Shown: one piece after another, positions 32,333-35,914 of the stretch | How positions within the stretch are numbered: position 1 is the first letter of the stretch | How the letters are laid out: each line of letters opens with the position of its first letter | The notes under the pieces: model-generated | Database searches by the model: none | Seen by the model: the letters and a program-made list of their open reading frames with translations, nothing else | Told to the model about the DNA's origin: nothing | DNA from: Dehalococcoidia bacterium | Lineage (GTDB): Bacteria > Chloroflexota > Dehalococcoidia > SHYB01 > SHYL01 | Assembly: GCA_009692825.1 (NCBI GenBank) | Contig: SHYL01000008.1 | Coordinates: 1 to 35,914, forward strand | Direction of reading: 5' to 3' | DNA length: 35,914 nt | Position numbers and translations under genes: made by a program

Positions 32333-34120
32333 TTGAGATTGTCTAGACTTTTGTTGTCTTTTATAGTTCTTTCGTTGGGGGCACTCATAACTGCTTGCGG
32401 AAGCGGCAAGGATGAGAGCACGGCTGTTCCCACGAAGCCTGCTGCCACAGCATCATCATCCGCTCCTCACCCAACCAATACGCCAGGGAGAGGCTCAGCC
32501 GGTGCTGATGCTACCCCTGCTGCCCCCTCAGGTACGGGCACTATTCTTGACCGCACTCAGTTCCCCAAGGTTGAGGTTGAGAACGTACGTTACGGCGGAT
32601 CGATGACTTGGTTAAGGAGTGCAAATCCTGCATTTCTTGATCCGAAATACTTTGAGCAGATGGATGCCGAGACTATGTTCTACGAAAAACTCGTAGGATT
32701 CGCCGCGGATGCAAATACAGTTTTCGTACATGCTGCGCCGGTACTGGCTGAGAGCTGGAAATCATCAGCTGACTTAAAGACATTTACATTTACGTTGAAG
32801 AAGGGTATCAAGTGGCACAACATAGCTCCCGTTAACGGCAGAGAGCTCGTAGCAGATGACATAGTATTCAGCTTCAAGCGCTACACCGAAGCGGACTCAA
32901 ACAAATACGCCAAGTGGAGAGCTGTAGATACAATTACAGCTCCGGACAAGTACACGGTTGTAATCACACTTAAGGACCCCGATGCATGGGCAATCAGCAA
33001 CCTATTCGGCACCTCTGAATACATAGTCGCTCCTGAAGCTGTTGCAGAGGGCGGCGGACGAATCGGGAGTAAGGGTATCGGCACCGGACCTTATATCCTG
33101 AAAAGCTACGCTCCCAGGAGAGGGTACGAGTTCATAAGGAACCCTGATTACTGGGCGAAGGACTCCAAGGGCAACGTCCTTCCTTACATAGACTCTATCA
33201 ACTCTCCATTCATCGCTGACGTTGCTACTGTAGTCGCTGGCTACCGCACAAAGCAGATCGACGTAGGCGGCTCCTACGGCGCAAACAACCAGCTGATAGA
33301 GCTGGGCAAGTCACTTCCCGACCTCAGGGTCTTCAACATAGGAATCACTCAGGAATCAGGCCTGGCCTTCAACCTCAAGAATGCTCCATGGAATGACGTA
33401 AGAGTACGCAGAGCATGGAACATGCTAATGGACAAGGAGAAATACATACAGGCGGCGTCAGCCACTCAGTACTGGGAGTACACAACGCCTATACCGTGGG
33501 CACTCGTTTCCGATGAGCCTTTCACCTTCGATAAGCTTGGTCCGTACTATAAGTACAACCCTGCTGAAGGCAAGAAGCTTCTTGAGGAAGCTGGATTCAC
33601 GGGTGGGAAAATGACCCTTTCCACTAAGCTGGAATTCTCTACCAGCCCAATCCACGTCCTACGCTCAACGATATACCAGCAGCTCTACAAGGAGAACGGT
33701 ATAAACTTTGACATCACGCAAATGGATACGGCGACATACTTCCAGAAATGGTTTGAACGGTCGCATAAGGACATAAGTCTTAACTTCTCTAACCACGGCG
33801 ACTGGTCATTGAACTGGTATGCCCAGAACAAGTACGAAAAGACAGCAAACCAGAACACTTCATGGGTTGACGAACCGGAAGTTACCAAGTGGATCAATGA
33901 GGTCAAGGTAACAACGGACGCGGCCAAAATCAGACAGTATGCAAAGAACTTCTGGGACTACGACACGCTGCAGAGCGTTTATATATACACGCCTGTAGAA
34001 CTGACGTATACCCTCGCTGCCCCAAGAGTTCGCAACTTTACAACCAGGCGCGGCGCGAGCTTCACATCGCAGCTCATACTGCCATGGCTTGCGGACGCTC
34101 CGAGGACAACAGCTAACTAA
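32333..34120 (+). CDS. ABC transporter family-5 solute-binding lipoprotein
   Basis: This 595-residue protein is an extracytoplasmic binding protein of the peptide/nickel/opine family. From TTG 32333 the product begins MRLSRLLLS, followed by a hydrophobic helix and the lipobox ITAC with lipidated C22. A Ser/Thr/Ala/Pro/Gly-rich linker (about 30-75) tethers the domain. WKSSADLKTFTFTLKKGIKWH and ADDIVFSFKRY are the SBP_bac_5 signature, GTGPYILKSY follows, and YKYNPAEGKKLLEEAGF is the second-lobe motif. No permease or ATPase genes are adjacent, so it is an orphan. A strong promoter and terminator bracket it as a single-gene unit. The ligand could be a peptide or another oligomer. Confidence 0.9.
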   Translation: MRLSRLLLSFIVLSLGALITACGSGKDESTAVPTKPAATASSSAPHPTNTPGRGSAGADATPAAPSGTGTILDRTQFPKVEVENVRYGGSMTWLRSANPAFLDPKYFEQMDAETMFYEKLVGFAADANTVFVHAAPVLAESWKSSADLKTFTFTLKKGIKWHNIAPVNGRELVADDIVFSFKRYTEADSNKYAKWRAVDTITAPDKYTVVITLKDPDAWAISNLFGTSEYIVAPEAVAEGGGRIGSKGIGTGPYILKSYAPRRGYEFIRNPDYWAKDSKGNVLPYIDSINSPFIADVATVVAGYRTKQIDVGGSYGANNQLIELGKSLPDLRVFNIGITQESGLAFNLKNAPWNDVRVRRAWNMLMDKEKYIQAASATQYWEYTTPIPWALVSDEPFTFDKLGPYYKYNPAEGKKLLEEAGFTGGKMTLSTKLEFSTSPIHVLRSTIYQQLYKENGINFDITQMDTATYFQKWFERSHKDISLNFSNHGDWSLNWYAQNKYEKTANQNTSWVDEPEVTKWINEVKVTTDAAKIRQYAKNFWDYDTLQSVYIYTPVELTYTLAAPRVRNFTTRRGASFTSQLILPWLADAPRTTAN

Positions 34121-34143
34121 GCTAAGAAACTCAATAAATCAGC

Positions 34144-34178
34144 GTAAGGGCAGGTTGTAAAACCTGCCCTTACTTTTT
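34144..34178 (+). terminator. Intrinsic terminator of the solute-binding protein gene
   Basis: A perfect 13-base stem (GTAAGGGCAGGTT with AACCTGCCCTTAC) with a 4-base GTAA loop is followed directly by five T residues, 24 bases after the stop codon. Confidence 0.92.
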
Positions 34179-34241
34179 GTAAACAAACTTTATTGAAATG
34201 TGCTAGCCTAGCTCCGTAAAACTTTTGTTTTAGGAGAGAAT

Positions 34242-34922
34242 ATGCCGCAGGCTATCGAGACATCTACCGTAACTTTTAACAATGGGCAGACCACCGGTTA
34301 TCTTGCGAGGCCGGCAGGCTCCGGCAAACACCCATCCATTCTTGTGCTCCAGGAGTGGTGGGGACTTAACGATGACATAAAAGACATAGCGGAGCGCTAC
34401 GCTAGGCAGGGGTTTGCGGCGCTGGCGCCAGATGTTTACCACGGCAAAGTCTATACAACCCCAGACGAGGCGCGTCAGGCCTCAGGCGGGCTGGACCAGG
34501 TTAAGGCGGCCCAGGATATAGATGCCGCAGCGGCATGGCTTACACAGCAGTCATTCGGGTCAGGCCAGCAGTTCGGATGCGTTGGCTTCTGTATGGGCGG
34601 CGGCCTATCGCTGCGCACAGCATCCCGCAATCCAAATTTATCCGCATGCATCTCCTATTACGGTGGCATTCGCGATGCGATTGACGAAACAGTCGCGAAG
34701 ATAAAGGCTCCTGTGTTGGCATTTCACGGTGCTGACGAGGCCGAGCGCGCAGGACAATTGAAGGCTGCGTTCGAAAAGCAGAATAAGCCATTTGAACTGC
34801 ACATATACGAAGGCGCCAAGCACGGGTTTTTCAACCGCCAGAACATGTCAGTTCACCACATGGCCGCTTCATACGATACGTGGCCCAGAGCGTTGGAGTT
34901 CTTTAAGCGCAACGTTAAATAA
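34242..34922 (+). CDS. Dienelactone hydrolase family protein
   Basis: This 226-residue alpha/beta hydrolase has the Cys-Asp-His triad of dienelactone hydrolases: C117 in GFCMGG, D165 in FHGADEAE and H194 in GAKHGFFN. The oxyanion-side motif is LVLQEWWGLNDDI, as in ClcD relatives. Members hydrolyse dienelactones in aromatic degradation or related esters. The start has AGGAG five bases before ATG. It lies between two terminators as its own unit, next to a Rieske oxygenase gene, which fits a role in aromatic compound breakdown. Confidence 0.9.
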   Translation: MPQAIETSTVTFNNGQTTGYLARPAGSGKHPSILVLQEWWGLNDDIKDIAERYARQGFAALAPDVYHGKVYTTPDEARQASGGLDQVKAAQDIDAAAAWLTQQSFGSGQQFGCVGFCMGGGLSLRTASRNPNLSACISYYGGIRDAIDETVAKIKAPVLAFHGADEAERAGQLKAAFEKQNKPFELHIYEGAKHGFFNRQNMSVHHMAASYDTWPRALEFFKRNVK

Positions 34923-34941
34923 CCAGAATAATCCGCAGTTT

Positions 34942-34976
34942 AAAAGAAGGGCATCCTGACATGCCCCTCTTTTTTG
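34942..34976 (+). terminator. Intrinsic terminator of the dienelactone hydrolase gene
   Basis: GGGCAT (34949-34954) and ATGCCC (34961-34966) form a perfect 6-base stem with a 6-base loop, flanked by an A-rich left side and CTCTTTTTTG on the right, about 25 bases after the stop. Confidence 0.8.
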
Positions 34977-35043
34977 TGTTTTCTTACGTAGACCCTACTC
35001 GAGTGGGTTCACAATCCAAAAAGGCACTGATTGCTAAATTATG

Positions 35044-35083
35044 TTGACTTGTTGGGTATTGTCTTATATGGTTAGCCTAACCA
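35044..35083 (+). promoter_or_regulatory. Possible promoter and operator of the Rieske oxygenase gene
   Basis: TTGACT (35044-35049) and TATATG (35065-35070) are 15 bases apart, a short spacer. A perfect inverted repeat, TGGTTA and TAACCA with a 3-base gap (35069-35083), overlaps the end of the -10, a position suited to a repressor. The rest of the 200-base gap before the gene is A/T-rich with only the upstream terminator. Confidence 0.4.
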
Positions 35084-35123
35084 AAAGTATTTATTTATTG
35101 TTTAGTCTTGAAAGGGTGAAGCA

Positions 35124-35914
35124 ATGGTTATTAAATCGAGGGAGCTAGTTGATAATAAGAATGGACTCCTGAACCGCAGTATCTTTGTCGACAAGGCCAT
35201 TTATCAGCAGGAGCTCGAGCAGATATTCGGACGCTGCTGGCTCTTCATAGGTCACGAGTCGCAGGTGCAAAAGCCTAACGATTTTATTGCTTCATATATG
35301 GGTGAGGATCCGATACTTCTCACCAGGGATTCTAAGGGTAAGCTTCACGCATTCTTAAACATGTGCCGGCACAGGGGCAACCGCATCTGCCGCGCTGACG
35401 CAGGCAATGCGCCTTCATTCATGTGCACATATCACGGCTGGACGTTCGCAACAGACGGCAAGCTCGTTGGCGTCCCTGGCTACAAAGAAGCCTATTTCGA
35501 AGAGCTGGACCGCTCGCAGTGGGGACTTGTAGAGGCCGGGCACATCGACAGCTACAAAGGGCTTGTGTTCGCTTCATGGGACAAACAGGCGCCTTCATTA
35601 ATCGACTACCTGGGCAACATGGCGTGGTATCTGGATCTGCACGTCGACAGGCGCGCTGGCGGTTCCGAATTGCTGGGTGGGATCCAGAAGTGGACGCTTA
35701 ATGCAAACTGGAAGTTCCCAGCAGATAACTTCGGCGGCGACGGCTATCACCACGCTATAACTCACGGTTCCACCTACTCACAGCCAACAATCGTTGGACA
35801 GAGACGTCCCAATCCATATGCGCCCAGCGCAGGAGTGGCGATATACCCGGGAAACGGCCACGGCGTGGTTGGCTACGGCGGCGGCACAGACGGCAAGAAA
35901 ACGCTTGCAAACAT
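35124..35914 (+). CDS. Rieske-type ring-hydroxylating oxygenase alpha subunit (partial)
   Basis: The gene runs off the right edge; 263 codons are present from ATG 35124, preceded by AAAGGGTGA. The Rieske [2Fe-2S] ligands are C81 and H83 in CRHRG and C101 and H104 in CTYHG, with the usual 17-residue spacing. The mononuclear iron motif begins at D201 and reads DNFGGDGYHHAITH, giving iron ligands H209 and H214 and the bridging Asp (D206). Such alpha subunits dihydroxylate or demethylate aromatic compounds using electrons from a reductase that is not in view. The nearby dienelactone hydrolase and LigB-like genes suggest an aromatic-compound theme. Confidence 0.93.
   Translation, partial: MVIKSRELVDNKNGLLNRSIFVDKAIYQQELEQIFGRCWLFIGHESQVQKPNDFIASYMGEDPILLTRDSKGKLHAFLNMCRHRGNRICRADAGNAPSFMCTYHGWTFATDGKLVGVPGYKEAYFEELDRSQWGLVEAGHIDSYKGLVFASWDKQAPSLIDYLGNMAWYLDLHVDRRAGGSELLGGIQKWTLNANWKFPADNFGGDGYHHAITHGSTYSQPTIVGQRRPNPYAPSAGVAIYPGNGHGVVGYGGGTDGKKTLAN

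Noticed and set aside
29671-34178. Shared repeat family between the two strong terminators
   Set aside because: Both stems contain GGCAGG/CCTGCC, but arm lengths, loops and flanks differ, so chance similarity of GC-rich stems is the simpler reading.
1-35914. CRISPR arrays, tRNA or rRNA genes
   Set aside because: No regularly spaced direct repeats, cloverleaf-like segments or rRNA-like stretches were recognised while reading the gaps between genes.

Overview
The window reads as a gene-dense bacterial chromosome segment, with most genes abutting or overlapping by a few bases. Family content suggests a Chloroflexota lineage close to Dehalococcoidia/SAR202: a split glycine decarboxylase, GH57-based glycogen enzymes, LigB-like and Rieske oxygenase genes, an orphan family-5 solute-binding lipoprotein, and a HemL-like aminotransferase. 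That placement is inference from gene content; no rRNA or other phylogenetic marker was seen. TTG start codons preceded by clear Shine-Dalgarno sequences are unusually common.

Layout. 1-6210: tail of a membrane protein, a DUF503 gene, an Ldh-family dehydrogenase, an MrfA-type DEAH helicase, an NAD-type isocitrate dehydrogenase, a HAD phosphatase and a Mug/TDG-type DNA glycosylase. 6195-13439 (minus): one probable operon read from an extended -10 promoter near 13480, in the order crotonase, gcvT, gcvH, gcvPA, gcvPB, CitE-like lyase, RimI-like acetyltransferase, DegV. 13514-16270: a HemL-like aminotransferase with a long basic N-terminal extension, a broken plsY and a small unknown gene. 16350-24956 (plus): a glycogen / alpha-glucan cluster of glgC, a GH57 branching enzyme fused to a transposase-derived zinc ribbon, glgA, a second GH57 protein and a GH57 glucanotransferase/amylase. 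24953-27438 (minus): an AcuC-like deacetylase, a metallo-beta-lactamase-fold hydrolase and a PAP2 phosphatase. 27550-29599: a small membrane protein, aspartate-semialdehyde dehydrogenase and thymidylate kinase. 29671-35914: an accessory catabolic/transport region with a LigB-like protein divergent from an MFS carrier, a tiny unknown gene, a solute-binding lipoprotein, a dienelactone hydrolase and the start of a Rieske oxygenase alpha subunit. Good intrinsic terminators and candidate operators separate these units.

How the genes work together. The glg cluster would make ADP-glucose, polymerise it, branch it and remodel it, and its first four genes are overlapped by 8, 1 and 4 bases. The gcv operon encodes the T, H and P (two-subunit) parts of glycine cleavage; the L protein is not here. 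The most unusual object is the 790-residue fusion at 17626-19998, where an IS1595-type zinc ribbon plus helix-turn-helix segment, without the DDE nuclease, is joined in frame to an apparently active branching enzyme. Other oddities are a LigB-like protein without its iron-binding histidines, a crotonase without either hydratase glutamate, a CitE-like gene that seems to start at ATT, and a plsY copy carrying both a stop and a frameshift.
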